From Modestobacter italicus (GTDB lineage Bacteria > Actinomycetota > Actinomycetes > Mycobacteriales > Geodermatophilaceae): 64,000 nucleotides of DNA. The translations under genes were made by a program, and so were the position numbers. Where the stretch lies: assembly GCF_000306785.1 (NCBI RefSeq), contig NC_017955.1:1116001-1180000 (forward strand), given 5' to 3'. The notes beneath the pieces were generated by a model that did not search any database, was not told the origin of the DNA, and saw only the letters and a program-made list of their open reading frames with translations. Every line of letters starts with the position of its first letter. Positions within the stretch are counted from its first letter, which is position 1. Of the stretch, positions 52,032 through 60,031 are shown in pieces.

Positions 52032-52090
52032 GAAGGACCTACCTGCCCCCCATCGCTCGCAGGCTCGCGCGGGCCCCTGCAGGCAGGCCG
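52032..52090 (+). repeat. dispersed hairpin element, copy B
   Basis: Starts GAAGGACC just after the App1-like stop, with arms CCTACCTGC and GCAGGCAGG (one mismatch) around the core CTCGCAGGCTCG and GGGCCCCTGC. It overlaps the 3' end of the convergent LLM-type gene, whose last residues (LPAGARASLRAMGGR) are its antisense translation. Confidence 0.8.
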
Positions 52091-53058
52091 AACAACTGCG
52101 CCACAGCGGCGTCCGAGGCGGCCAGCGCCGCCCGGTCGAACGTGCTGCTGGAGGCGACCAGCTCGGCCGCCCCGGTGCGCTCGAGCAGCTGGTCCAGCCG
52201 GCTCCCCACCTGCGCCGCGGTTCCGGCGACCGCCCCGGCCGCGGTCTGCTCGAGGTACTGCTGCTGCCGCGGCGTCCGGTCGCGCGACCGGACCGCGGCC
52301 ACCGGCTCGAGCGCGGGGAAGGCGCCGGTCGTGCGGGCCTGCGCCATCGCCCAGGCCTCCGGCAGCAGGAGGTCGGCGGCCTCGGCGGCGGTGTCGGCGA
52401 CCAGCACGTCGAGGCTGATCGCCACCCGCGGCTCGGGCTGCTGCGCCGAGGGCCGGAACGCCCGGCGGTACCCGGCCAGCGCGGCCAGCCCCGGCTCGGG
52501 GTCGCCGGCCACGCCGAGCAGCGGACCGCCGACCACGACCGGCAGGCCCAGCTCGGCGGCGACCTGCAGCCCGCGGCCGGTGGCCAGCACGAACAGCGGG
52601 ACGGCGCCGGCGGGCTGCGGGTGCAGGGTGATGTCCGCCGTCCCGGTGAGGTGGCCGCGCAGCTCGGCGAGGTCGGCGGCGAAGTCCCGCTCGGTCTCGC
52701 GCAGCGCCCGGCGCACCGGCGGGGTGAAGCCGGGGGAGCGGCCCAGCCCCAGGTCGACCCGGTCGGGGGCGAAGGCGCTCACGGTGGCGAACTGCTCGGC
52801 GACCACCAGCGGCTGGTGGTGCGGCAGCATCACCCCGGCGGAGCCGAGCCGGATCGTCGTCGTCCGCCCGGCGACCGCGGCGAGCAGCACGGCCGGCGCG
52901 GACCCGGCGATGCCGGGCACGCCATGGTGCTCGGCGACCCAGAACCGGCGGTAGCCGAGCCGCTCGGCCGCCTCGGCGCGCGCCACCGCACCGGTGAGCG
53001 CCGCGGCGTCGGGCTCACCGGCCCGTGTCCGCGCGCGGTCGAGCAACGAGAGCTGCAT
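52039..53058 (-). CDS. LLM-class flavin-dependent oxidoreductase
   Basis: A 339-residue luciferase-like monooxygenase. It has MQLSLLDRARTRAGEP, YRRFWVAEHHGVPGIAGSAP, TTTIRLGSAGVMLPHHQPLV and VDLGLGRSPG, the features of the MsnO8/YhbW-type LLM subgroup using reduced FMN or F420. Substrate unknown. The ATG (53058-53056) shares one base with the stop of the SPL-like gene. The last 15 residues come from a hairpin element read in antisense. Confidence 0.88.
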   Translation of the reverse strand: MQLSLLDRARTRAGEPDAAALTGAVARAEAAERLGYRRFWVAEHHGVPGIAGSAPAVLLAAVAGRTTTIRLGSAGVMLPHHQPLVVAEQFATVSAFAPDRVDLGLGRSPGFTPPVRRALRETERDFAADLAELRGHLTGTADITLHPQPAGAVPLFVLATGRGLQVAAELGLPVVVGGPLLGVAGDPEPGLAALAGYRRAFRPSAQQPEPRVAISLDVLVADTAAEAADLLLPEAWAMAQARTTGAFPALEPVAAVRSRDRTPRQQQYLEQTAAGAVAGTAAQVGSRLDQLLERTGAAELVASSSTFDRAALAASDAAVAQLFGLPAGARASLRAMGGR

Positions 53059-54170
53059 CAGAAGGCGTACCGGACGCGCAGCCAGGGGGCGTGCTGGGCG
53101 ATGAGCTGCTGGATGCGGTCGACCCCGGCGCGCTTGACGTCGTTGCGGTAGCGGACGTTGAGCATGCCGTTCTGGCTGACCTTGGGCTGCTGCAGCTCCG
53201 GGCGCCAGAGCACCTCCTCGGCCTGCGGGTGCCAGCCCAGGTTGACCTCGTGCAGCTGCTCGTTGTGGGTCAGCATGATCACCTCGGTGGCCGCCTGGGC
53301 CTTCGCGGCGTCGGAGAGCTCGTCGTCGAGCTGCTGGAGCAGCGCCGTCCAGTCGGCCTCCCAGCCCTCGCGCAGCACGACGGGGGAGAAGTTGAGGTGC
53401 ACCTCGTAGCCGGCCGCCACGAAGTCGTCGATCGCGGCGATCCGCTCGTCGACCCGGCTGGTGCGCACGTCGAGCAGCTTGGCGTCGGCGTCGGGCATGA
53501 GGGAGAACCGCACCCGGGTCCGGCCCTGCGGGTCCAGCTCGAGCAGCTGCCGGTTGACGTACTTGGTGGCGAAGGACGCCTTCGCCGTCGGCAGCGTCCG
53601 GAAGGTGGCGACCAGGTCGGCGATGTTGTCGCTGACCAGCGCGTCGACCGAGCAGTCGCTGTTCTCGCCGAGGTCGTAGACCCAGTCGAACGGGTCGCAC
53701 TCGTTGGGCTCGGGCTTCACGCCCTGCCGGGCGACGTGCCGCTGCACGGCCCGGGTGATCTGGTCGATGTTGGTGAAGACGGTGATCGGGTTGGCGTAGC
53801 CCTTGCGCCGCGGCACGTAGCAGTAGGCGCAGGCCATCGCGCAGCCGTTGGCGGTGGAGGGGGCGATGAAGTCCGCCGAGCGCCCGTTGGGCCGCACCGA
53901 CACCGACTTCTTGACGCCGAGCACCAGCGTCTCGGTCTTGACCCGCACCCAGCGCTCGACGTTGCCCTCGTTGCCGTGCAGGTCGGGGATCTGCCAGTGC
54001 GAGGGGACCTCGACCAGTTCGGCGTCGGGGAAGCGGGCGAGCACCTGCCGGCCGCGGGGCGAGGCAGCGGCGGCGGGTTCGGCGTAGACGGTGCGCACCT
54101 GCAGCAGCCGGTTCACCACCGGGGTCTCGGCCGGGACGACGTCGTCGAAGAGGGTCAGGGCGTCCGTCAC
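53058..54170 (-). CDS. spore photoproduct lyase-family radical SAM protein
   Basis: A 370-residue radical SAM protein. CAMACAYC (Cys110, Cys114, Cys117) is the CxxxCxxC cluster motif; an SPL-like core follows with YVPRRKGYANPITVFTNID, WVYDLGENSDCSVDALVSDN (Cys173 is a candidate hydrogen-atom donor) and ATKYVNRQLLELDPQGRTRV. In Bacillus SPL repairs the thymine dimer spore photoproduct. This group lives in non-endospore-forming actinobacteria and may repair a UV lesion of dry DNA, which is inference. GTG start. The LLM-type gene is translationally coupled. Confidence 0.88.
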   Translation of the reverse strand: MTDALTLFDDVVPAETPVVNRLLQVRTVYAEPAAAASPRGRQVLARFPDAELVEVPSHWQIPDLHGNEGNVERWVRVKTETLVLGVKKSVSVRPNGRSADFIAPSTANGCAMACAYCYVPRRKGYANPITVFTNIDQITRAVQRHVARQGVKPEPNECDPFDWVYDLGENSDCSVDALVSDNIADLVATFRTLPTAKASFATKYVNRQLLELDPQGRTRVRFSLMPDADAKLLDVRTSRVDERIAAIDDFVAAGYEVHLNFSPVVLREGWEADWTALLQQLDDELSDAAKAQAATEVIMLTHNEQLHEVNLGWHPQAEEVLWRPELQQPKVSQNGMLNVRYRNDVKRAGVDRIQQLIAQHAPWLRVRYAF

Positions 54171-54358
54171 GAGGTGTGCAGCGCCGCCCGGACCTGCGCT
54201 GTTCCACCCGGACGGCGTGGCGGGCCGCGCACGTCCGTCCCCAGCCGGGGCTGTCGGGCCGGGGGCCGCGCTGCCCGCCGCCCGCAGGCCTGACGCAGCG
54301 GGGCACAGCCGACCCCTAGGCTCGCACCGCTCCGCCGTCCCGACCCCGGAGGTCCTCT

Positions 54359-54778
54359 GTGCTGGCCAGCATCGGATACGCCGTCGCCTACACCGGCGTC
54401 GGCATCCTGCTCCTCATGGCGGGCGCGTTCGCGCTCGACCTGCTCACCCCCGGGCACCTCGCCCGGCACATCTACGAGGAACGGTCGGTCAACGCCGCGA
54501 TCGCCCTCGCGGCCGGGTTCCTCGGGCAGGGGGCGATCGCCTTCACGAGCATCTGGACCAACGCCACCAGCGGCTTCGGGACGGCGCTGAGCTACACCGT
54601 CGCCTTCGGGGTGGTCGGCGTGGGCCTGCAGGTCGTCGCGTTCGTGGTGCTGGACCTGCTCACCCCGGGCAAGCTCGGCCACACGCTCATGCAGGTGCCC
54701 TTCCACCCGGCCAGCCTGGTGACCGCCGCCTCGACGCTGGCCGTCTCGGCGATCATCGTCGCCTCGATCTGGCCCTGA
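54359..54778 (+). CDS. DUF350 membrane protein
   Basis: A 139-residue protein made of two DUF350 repeats, each of two membrane helices: VGILLLMAGAFALDLLTPGH and VGLQVVAFVVLDLLTPGKLG share the LDLLTPG motif. Function unknown. The GTG has GGAGG 7 nt upstream. The next gene, a nitrile-hydratase-beta-like gene, starts 3 bp after its stop, so the four genes up to 55935 are probably one operon. Confidence 0.88.
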   Translation: MLASIGYAVAYTGVGILLLMAGAFALDLLTPGHLARHIYEERSVNAAIALAAGFLGQGAIAFTSIWTNATSGFGTALSYTVAFGVVGVGLQVVAFVVLDLLTPGKLGHTLMQVPFHPASLVTAASTLAVSAIIVASIWP

Positions 54779-54780
54779 CG

Positions 54781-55074
54781 ATGAGCCGGGTCAACGACGT
54801 CGGCGGGATGGCCGGCTTCCCGGCGGTCGTCGAGGAGCCCGACGAGCCGCCGTTCCACTCCGACTGGGAGGCGCACGTCTTCGCGCTCAACGGCGCGCTG
54901 ATCAAGCGGGGCGTCTACAACCTCGACGAGTTCCGGGACGCCCAGGAGCGGCTGCCGGTGCAGCAGTACCTGGCGGCCTCCTACTACGAGCGCTGGTTCG
55001 CCGCGATCACCACGCTGCTGGCCGAGAAGGGCGTGGTCGCGGCGGAGGAGCTCGAGCTCCCCGATGAGCACTGA
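54781..55074 (+). CDS. nitrile/thiocyanate hydratase beta, N-terminal half as a separate subunit
   Basis: A 97-residue protein equal to the N-terminal helical domain of nitrile hydratase beta: MSRVNDVGGMAGFPAVVEEP, then PPFHSDWEAHVFALNGA and YNLDEFRDAQERLPVQQYLA with SYYERWFAAITTLLAEKGVV. The opening DVGGM and the DEFR/ER residues near the metal centre are those of true beta subunits, not of the small activator proteins. The order beta-N, beta-C, alpha is that of thiocyanate hydrolase genes (scnB-scnA-scnC). Overlaps the next gene by 11 bp. Confidence 0.85.
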   Translation: MSRVNDVGGMAGFPAVVEEPDEPPFHSDWEAHVFALNGALIKRGVYNLDEFRDAQERLPVQQYLAASYYERWFAAITTLLAEKGVVAAEELELPDEH

Positions 55075-55348
55075 CCGCTTCGCCCCCGGCGTCCGGGTGC
55101 GCACCCGGACCACCGACCCCGCCGGCCACACCCGGCTGCCGCGGTACGCCCGGGGCGCGGTCGGCGTGCTGGTCGAGCAGGCCGGCCGGCACCCGCTGGC
55201 CGACGACCGCGCCCGCGGTGTCCCGGCGGAGCCGCAGCCGGTCTGGCACGTGCGGTTCGCCGCCGCCGACCTGTTCGGCGCCGGTGACCACACGGTCACC
55301 GTCGAGCTGTGGCAGGACTACCTGACCCCGATCGAGGAGGCGCCATGA
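55064..55348 (+). CDS. nitrile/thiocyanate hydratase beta, C-terminal half as a separate subunit
   Basis: A 94-residue SH3-like barrel: FAPGVRVRTRTTDPAGHTRL, then PRYARGAVGVLVEQAGRHPL and WHVRFAAADLFGAGDHTVTV with LWQDYLTPIEEA, matching the C-terminal domain of nitrile hydratase beta. The RLPRYARG region holds the arginine that contacts the oxidised metal-ligand cysteines in known enzymes. ATG start inside the previous gene; its stop overlaps the alpha gene as ATGA. Confidence 0.86.
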   Translation: MSTDRFAPGVRVRTRTTDPAGHTRLPRYARGAVGVLVEQAGRHPLADDRARGVPAEPQPVWHVRFAAADLFGAGDHTVTVELWQDYLTPIEEAP

Positions 55349-55935
55349 GCGGCGACCACGGCAGTTCGGTCATCTCCGCGCAGGTCCGGCACGTCGAGCA
55401 GCTGCTGGAGTCCCGCGGCCTGCTCGACGCCGGGGAGATCGACACCCGGATCGACGAGTTCCTGGCCGGTGGCACCCCGGCGAACGGTGCGCGGATCGTC
55501 GCCCGGGCGTGGGTGGACCCGGGCTTCGCCGAGCGGCTGCTGGCCGACGCGAACAGCGCCATCCGCGAGGTCGGGCTGTCGATGGCCGGCGGGCTGCAGG
55601 AGCAGCGGCTCAAGGTCGTCGCCAACACCGCGGTGGAGCACAACGTCGTCGTCTGCACGCTGTGCTCGTGCTACCCGATCGCGCTGCTCGGGCCCTCGCC
55701 CAGCTGGTACAAGAGCGAGGCCTACCGCTCCCGGGTGGTGCGGGACCCCCGCGGAGTCCTCGCCGAGTTCGGCCTCGAGCTCCCCGCCGGCACCTCGGTG
55801 TCGGTCTGGGACGCCAGCGCGGAGTCGCGCTACATGGTGCTGCCCCGCCGACCCGAGGGCACCGACGGGATGGCCGAGGAGGAGCTGGCCGCCCTGGTCA
55901 CCCGCAAGGGCCTGATCGGCACCGCCGCCGTCTGA
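55345..55935 (+). CDS. cobalt-type nitrile hydratase / thiocyanate hydrolase alpha (gamma) subunit
   Basis: A 196-residue metal subunit. VVVCTLCSCYPIALLG (about residues 105-120) carries the C-T-L-C-S-C claw whose Thr marks the Co(III) type; the second and third Cys become sulfinate and sulfenate in known enzymes. WYKSEAYRSRVVRDPRGVLA and the VSVWDASAESRYMVLPRRP end are conserved. It hydrates nitriles to amides, or in the thiocyanate hydrolase branch converts thiocyanate to carbonyl sulfide and ammonia; sequence alone does not decide. No amidase or cobalt transporter is nearby. A hairpin element begins 2 bp after the stop. Confidence 0.9.
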   Translation: MSGDHGSSVISAQVRHVEQLLESRGLLDAGEIDTRIDEFLAGGTPANGARIVARAWVDPGFAERLLADANSAIREVGLSMAGGLQEQRLKVVANTAVEHNVVVCTLCSCYPIALLGPSPSWYKSEAYRSRVVRDPRGVLAEFGLELPAGTSVSVWDASAESRYMVLPRRPEGTDGMAEEELAALVTRKGLIGTAAV

Positions 55936-55936
55936 G

Positions 55937-55991
55937 GAAGGACCCCGCTGCCCCCACCCCTCGCAGGCTCGGGGTGGGGGCAGCGGGGCCG
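55937..55991 (+). repeat. dispersed hairpin element, copy C
   Basis: GAAGGACC start; left arm CCCCGCTGCCCCCACCCC and right arm GGGGTGGGGGCAGCGGGG pair perfectly around TCGCAGGCTC. It lies between the alpha subunit stop and the convergent glgM stop, and should terminate both. Confidence 0.85.
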
Positions 55992-55995
55992 GGCG

Positions 55996-57168
55996 TCACG
56001 AGCGGGCGGCGAGGACCTGCTCGTAGACCTGCACGGTGGCCTGGGCGATCGCCGGCCAGCCGAACTCGGCGAGCACCCGCTCGCGCCCGGCCACGCCCAT
56101 GGCGGCCGCCCGGGCCGGGTCGGCCAGCAGCTCGGCCATCCGGGCGGCCAGACCGGCGGCGAACTCGGCCGGCTGGTCCGCGTCGTAGTGCACCAGCAGC
56201 CCGGTCCGGCCGTCGTCGACGACCTCGGGGATGCCGCCCACGTCGCTGGCCACCACGGCCGTGCCGCAGGCCGCCGCCTCCAGGTTCACGATGCCGAGCG
56301 GCTCGTAGACCGACGGGACGACGAAGACCGTGGCGCCGGTGATCAGCGGGACGAGCTGCTCCCGGGGCAGCATCTGCTCGATCCACACCACCCCCGACCG
56401 GCGGGTCTGCAGCTCGGCCACCGCATCGGCGACCTGCGCGCGCTCCGCCGGGGTGTCCGCAGCGCCGGCGCACAGCACCAGGCCGGCCTCGGCCGGCAGC
56501 TGCTCGGCCGCGGCCAGCAGGTGCATCAGGCCCTTCTGCCGGGTGATCCGGCCGACGAACAGGGCGTAGGGGCGGTCCGGGTCGACCCCCAGCCCGCGGA
56601 CGACGTCGGGTGCCTCGACCGGGCGGTAGGCCTCGGCGTCGACGCCGTTGCCCACCACGAGCACCTTGTCCGGGTCGAGGTCGGGGTAGACCTCCAGCAC
56701 GTCGGCCCGCATGCCGCGGCTGACCGCGATCACCGCGTCGGCGTGCAGGTAGGCGGTCCGCTCGATCCACGACGACAGCCGGTAGCCGCCGCCGAGCTGG
56801 TCGGCCTTCCACGGCCGGCGCGGCTCCAGCGAGTGCGCGGTGACCACGTGCGGGACGCCGTGCACGAGCTTCGCGAGCTGGCCGGCGTGGTTGGCGTACC
56901 AGGTGTGCGAGTGCGCCAGGTCGACGCCGCCCAGCGCCGCGGCGATCTCCACGTCCACCCCGACCGCCTGCAGCGCGCCGTTGGCCGCCTGCAGCCCGGC
57001 GGGCGTGCCGTAGCCGGTCGCGTCGGGGCGCGGGCCACCGAACGCGTGGACCTCGACGTCCGGTCCCCGTTCCAGCCCGCGCAGCGCGGCCACGAGGTGC
57101 TCGACGTGCACCCCGGCCCCTCCGTAGACGTCCGGCGGCCATTCCCTGGTGATCACTCCGACGCGCAC
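55996..57168 (-). CDS. glgM: GlgM/GlgA-type glycosyltransferase (alpha-maltose-1-phosphate synthase)
   Basis: A 390-residue GT4 enzyme, GT-B fold. MRVGVITREWPPDVYGGAGV is the N-terminal glycine-rich acceptor loop; FVGRITRQKGLMHLLAAAEQ and VVPSVYEPLGIVNLEAAACG (the E-x7-E donor site) lie in the C-terminal domain. Its arrangement, divergent from glgC, equals M. tuberculosis Rv1212c-Rv1213, where it makes maltose-1-phosphate from ADP-glucose and glucose-1-phosphate for the GlgE alpha-glucan pathway. A classical glycogen synthase role is the alternative. GTG start 6 nt after TAGGGT (57180-57175). Confidence 0.92.
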   Translation of the reverse strand: MRVGVITREWPPDVYGGAGVHVEHLVAALRGLERGPDVEVHAFGGPRPDATGYGTPAGLQAANGALQAVGVDVEIAAALGGVDLAHSHTWYANHAGQLAKLVHGVPHVVTAHSLEPRRPWKADQLGGGYRLSSWIERTAYLHADAVIAVSRGMRADVLEVYPDLDPDKVLVVGNGVDAEAYRPVEAPDVVRGLGVDPDRPYALFVGRITRQKGLMHLLAAAEQLPAEAGLVLCAGAADTPAERAQVADAVAELQTRRSGVVWIEQMLPREQLVPLITGATVFVVPSVYEPLGIVNLEAAACGTAVVASDVGGIPEVVDDGRTGLLVHYDADQPAEFAAGLAARMAELLADPARAAAMGVAGRERVLAEFGWPAIAQATVQVYEQVLAARS

Positions 57169-57238
57169 AGGCTCACCCTAGGTGGTGAACGGGGACGCAG
57201 ATGGGGCGAACGGGCACGGCAGCCGATACGTTGCCCCC
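57169..57238. promoter_or_regulatory. divergent leaderless promoters of glgM and glgC
   Basis: TAGGGT (57180-57175) stands 6 nt before the glgM GTG, and TACGTT (57227-57232) stands 6 nt before the glgC ATG. Both messages should begin at the start codon. Seventy base pairs hold both promoters, as at dapD/dapE. Confidence 0.6.
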
Positions 57239-58456
57239 ATGCGTGGCGGCCCCCGAGTTCTCGGCATCGTGTTGGCAGGTGGAGAGGGGAAGCGGCTCGC
57301 CCCCCTCAGCCAGGACCGGGCGAAGCCCGCCGTCCCGTTCGGGGGCAACTACCGGCTCATCGACTTCGTGCTCTCCAACCTGGTCAACGCCGACATCCGC
57401 CGGATCGCGGTGCTGACCCAGTACAAGAGCCACTCGCTGGACCGGCACATCACCACGGTGTGGCGGATGTCGACCCTGCTGGGCAGCTACATCACCCCGG
57501 TGCCGGCGCAGCAGCGCCTCGGCCCGCGCTGGTACACCGGCAGCGCCGACGCGATCTACCAGAGCCTGAACCTGATCTACGACGACCGGCCCGAGATCGT
57601 CGTCGTCTTCGGTGCCGACCACGTGTACCGGATGGACCCGGCGCAGATGATCGAGCAGCACCTGGCCACCGGGGCCGGGGTCACCGTCGCCGGCCTGCGG
57701 GTGCCCCGCAAGGAGGCGACGGCCTTCGGCGTCATCGACTCCGACGCCAGCGGCAAGGTCCTGCAGTTCCTGGAGAAGCCCGAGGACCCGCCGGGTCTGC
57801 CGGACAACCCCGACGAGACGTTCGCCTCGATGGGCAACTACGTCTTCACCACCGACGCGCTGCTCGAGGCGCTGCGGGTCGACGCCGCCGACGACAACTC
57901 CGTGCACGACATGGGCGGCTCGATCATGCCGATGATGGCCGGGGCCGGCGACGCCTACGTCTACGACTTCAGCAACAACCAGGTGCCCGGCGAGACCGAG
58001 CGCGACCACGGCTACTGGCGCGACGTCGGGACCCTGGACGCCTACTACGACGCGCACATGGACCTGGTCTCGGTCAGCCCGATCTTCAACCTCTACAACG
58101 ACCGCTGGCCCATCTACACCCTGCCGCCCATGCTGCCGCCGGCGAAGTTCGTGCTCGGCGGCCGGGCCGAGGAGTCGATGGTCAGCGCCGGGGTGATCAT
58201 CGACGGCGGCTCGGTGCACGGCTCGGTGGTCTCGCCGAACGTGCGCCTGGAGCGCGGCTCCCGGGTCGAGGGCAGCGTCCTGATGGACGGCGTCCACATC
58301 GGTGAGGGCGCCATCGTGCGCCGGGCGATCCTGGACAAGAACGTCGTCGTCCCGCCGGGTGCGCACATCGGCGTCGACCTGGAGCGCGACCGGGAGCGGT
58401 ACCAGGTCAGCGCCGGCGGTGTGACGGTCCTCGGCAAGGGCGCCCGCGCCATCTGA
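57239..58456 (+). CDS. glgC: glucose-1-phosphate adenylyltransferase GlgC
   Basis: A 405-residue enzyme that makes ADP-glucose from ATP and glucose-1-phosphate. [20 protein letters not shown] is the nucleotide-binding start, [15 protein letters not shown] and [17 protein letters not shown] the substrate loop, [12 protein letters not shown] the glucose-1-phosphate Lys region, and residues 290-390 a left-handed beta-helix. The ATG at 57239 matches the leaderless promoter; an upstream in-frame GTG at 57182 is inside the promoter region. It feeds GlgM. Its stop shares one base with the next start (TGATG). Confidence 0.95.
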   Translation: MRGGPRVLGIVLAGGEGKRLAPLSQDRAKPAVPFGGNYRLIDFVLSNLVNADIRRIAVLTQYKSHSLDRHITTVWRMSTLLGSYITPVPAQQRLGPRWYTGSADAIYQSLNLIYDDRPEIVVVFGADHVYRMDPAQMIEQHLATGAGVTVAGLRVPRKEATAFGVIDSDASGKVLQFLEKPEDPPGLPDNPDETFASMGNYVFTTDALLEALRVDAADDNSVHDMGGSIMPMMAGAGDAYVYDFSNNQVPGETERDHGYWRDVGTLDAYYDAHMDLVSVSPIFNLYNDRWPIYTLPPMLPPAKFVLGGRAEESMVSAGVIIDGGSVHGSVVSPNVRLERGSRVEGSVLMDGVHIGEGAIVRRAILDKNVVVPPGAHIGVDLERDRERYQVSAGGVTVLGKGARAI

Positions 58457-59013
58457 TGGCGGGCAGCACCTCGCCCCTCATCGTCACGCTGCTGCTGGAC
58501 CAGGCCGCGCAGGAGCGGTTCGACCGGTTGCGGGCGGCGCACTTCCCCGAGCGGCCCCTTCCAGGGGCCCGCCCCGAGCGTGCGAGGGGTGGGGGTGAAG
58601 GGGTGTTTCGACTCGCCGCGCACGTGACGCTGTTCCACGCGCTGCCCGGCGAGCTGCTGGCCGAGGTCCGGGACGCCCTGCGGACGGCGGCCGACCGGCC
58701 CCCGTTCCCGGTGGCCGTCACCGGCGTGCGCTTCCTCGGCCGCGGGGTGGCGCTGGACCTGGCCGCCCCGGAGCTGACGGAGCTGCGCGCGTCGGTGGCC
58801 GCGGTGTTCGCCGACCGGCTGACCCCGCAGGACCGGCAGTGGTCGCGGCCGCACGTCACCGTGCAGAACAAGGTCGAGCCGGCCGTCGCCCGCGCCCTGC
58901 ACGCCGACCTGTCCGCGGCCTTCGTCGCGGAGGAGGTCACCGCCCGCGGGCTCGGCCTCTGGCACTACCGGGGTGGCCCCTGGGACCCCGACGCGGAGTT
59001 CCCCTTCCGCTGA
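58456..59013 (+). CDS. 2'-5' RNA ligase/phosphodiesterase-like (2H) protein with repeat insertion
   Basis: A 185-residue 2H-family protein. The two HxT motifs are AAHVTLFHALPG and RPHVTVQNKV, which form the paired active site; the end LGLWHYRGGPWDPDAEFPF is typical of the actinobacterial group. RNA or cyclic-nucleotide phosphodiesterase activity is likely, natural substrate unknown. Between HFP (residue 34) and LAAHVTL about 18 residues (ERPLPGARPERARGGG...) are encoded by an inverted copy of the dispersed hairpin element. The frame is kept. Start by one-base overlap with glgC. Confidence 0.85.
   Translation: MAGSTSPLIVTLLLDQAAQERFDRLRAAHFPERPLPGARPERARGGGEGVFRLAAHVTLFHALPGELLAEVRDALRTAADRPPFPVAVTGVRFLGRGVALDLAAPELTELRASVAAVFADRLTPQDRQWSRPHVTVQNKVEPAVARALHADLSAAFVAEEVTARGLGLWHYRGGPWDPDAEFPFR
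58551..58604 (-). repeat. dispersed hairpin element, copy D (inverted, inside a gene)
   Basis: On the minus strand it reads CCCCTTC ... CCCCTCGCACGCTCGGGG ... GGGCCCCTG ... GAAGGGG, that is, the same core and paired outer arms as copies A-C and E, but without the exact GAAGGACC lead. It interrupts the 2H phosphodiesterase reading frame without shifting it. Confidence 0.7.
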
Positions 59014-59029
59014 CGTGGGTCAGCGCAAC

Positions 59030-59103
59030 CGGGTCGAGCCGGACGGGGCGGCGACGAGCCGCGTGCGCACGCGGCGCGACCCCGTGCAGCGCGGCTCGAC
59101 CCG
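59030..59103. terminator. long nested inverted repeat between convergent genes
   Basis: CGGGTCGAGCCG (59030-59041) pairs with CGGCTCGACCCG (59092-59103); inside, ACGGGG pairs with CCCCGT, and the centre is the perfect palindrome GCCGCGTGCGCACGCGGC (59058-59075). A bidirectional terminator is the simple reading. Confidence 0.75.
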
Positions 59104-59129
59104 TGCTGGACCGGCGAACAGCTCCGCGC

Positions 59130-59804
59130 TCAGGCGCGCTTGGTGGCGACCAGCAGGCCCGCACCGATCGGCAGCACCGCGCAGGTGAGCGTCTCGTCCT
59201 CCCGGACGGTGCGGGCGATCTCCCGCCAGGCCACGCTCTGCGGGTCCCGGGCCGACCGGTCGGCGATCCCGCCGTCGGCCAGCAGCCCGTGGCAGACCAG
59301 CGAGCCGCCGGGGCGGATCAGGTCCAGCAGCCCGGCCAGCTGAGCGGAGTACTCCAGCGGCGGGCCGTCGCAGAAGACCACGTCGTAGGCGGTGGGGGAC
59401 AGCCGCGGCAGCACCTCGCCCGGCGTGCCGAAGATCAGCCGGGTCCGGCCGGAGGGGATGCCGGCCTCGCCGAACGCCCGCCGCGCGGCCCGCAGCTCCG
59501 CCGGGTCGCCGTCCAGGGCGGTGAGGACGCCGTCGCTGCGCATCCCCTGCAGCAGCCACAGCCCGGCCACGCCTCCACCGCTGCCGATGGACACCACCGA
59601 GCGGGCGCTGCCGCTCGCCGCCAGCACGGCCAGCGTCGCGCCGACCGCCGGCTCCACCGGTGGGGGCGTGCCGAAGGCGGTGGCCGAGGCCAGGGCGCGG
59701 TGCCGGGCCGCCAGCTGCTCGGGGGTCTCGGCCGCGAAGCTGTCGGCGTAGGCGGCTGCGCCGGTCGGGGACCCTGTCGGGGGCGGTCCGGCGGCGCTGG
59801 TCAC
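59130..59804 (-). CDS. O-methyltransferase-like SAM enzyme
   Basis: A 224-residue class I methyltransferase of the catechol-O-methyltransferase-like family. [20 protein letters not shown] is the SAM loop, [19 protein letters not shown] supplies the acidic ribose ligand, and [20 protein letters not shown] is motif IV with the metal-binding Asp. It corresponds in position to Rv1220c, which lies divergent to sigE in M. tuberculosis. Substrate unknown. GTG start 6 nt after TACCCT (59816-59811). Confidence 0.9.
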   Translation of the reverse strand: MTSAAGPPPTGSPTGAAAYADSFAAETPEQLAARHRALASATAFGTPPPVEPAVGATLAVLAASGSARSVVSIGSGGGVAGLWLLQGMRSDGVLTALDGDPAELRAARRAFGEAGIPSGRTRLIFGTPGEVLPRLSPTAYDVVFCDGPPLEYSAQLAGLLDLIRPGGSLVCHGLLADGGIADRSARDPQSVAWREIARTVREDETLTCAVLPIGAGLLVATKRA

Positions 59805-59926
59805 CGGGCGAGGGTAGTGGCGGCGGGGAGAGGGACGCCCGAGCGGGGGCCCCGGCCCGCGTCCCCGCCTGGGAACTGCCTGTGGGTCCACCGCCGGCGG
59901 GAACACCGCCCCCGTCCCCACCCGTT

Positions 59927-59951
59927 GGAACGACCGTGCGTCTGTCGCGTA
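59927..59951 (+). promoter_or_regulatory. candidate ECF (SigE-type) promoter upstream of sigE
   Basis: GGAAC (59927-59931), a 16-bp spacer and CGTA (59948-59951) match the GGAAC-N16-CGT pattern of SigE/SigR-type ECF promoters. It would start transcription near 59957, about 75 nt before the chosen sigE GTG, and suggests autoregulation. Confidence 0.5.
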
Positions 59952-60031
59952 CCACCAGCCAGCGTCCTGCCCAGCGGACCACCCCCGACGGGGAGGTGTC
60001 GTCCCCGGCGGCCGTCTGCGATCCTGAGGTG

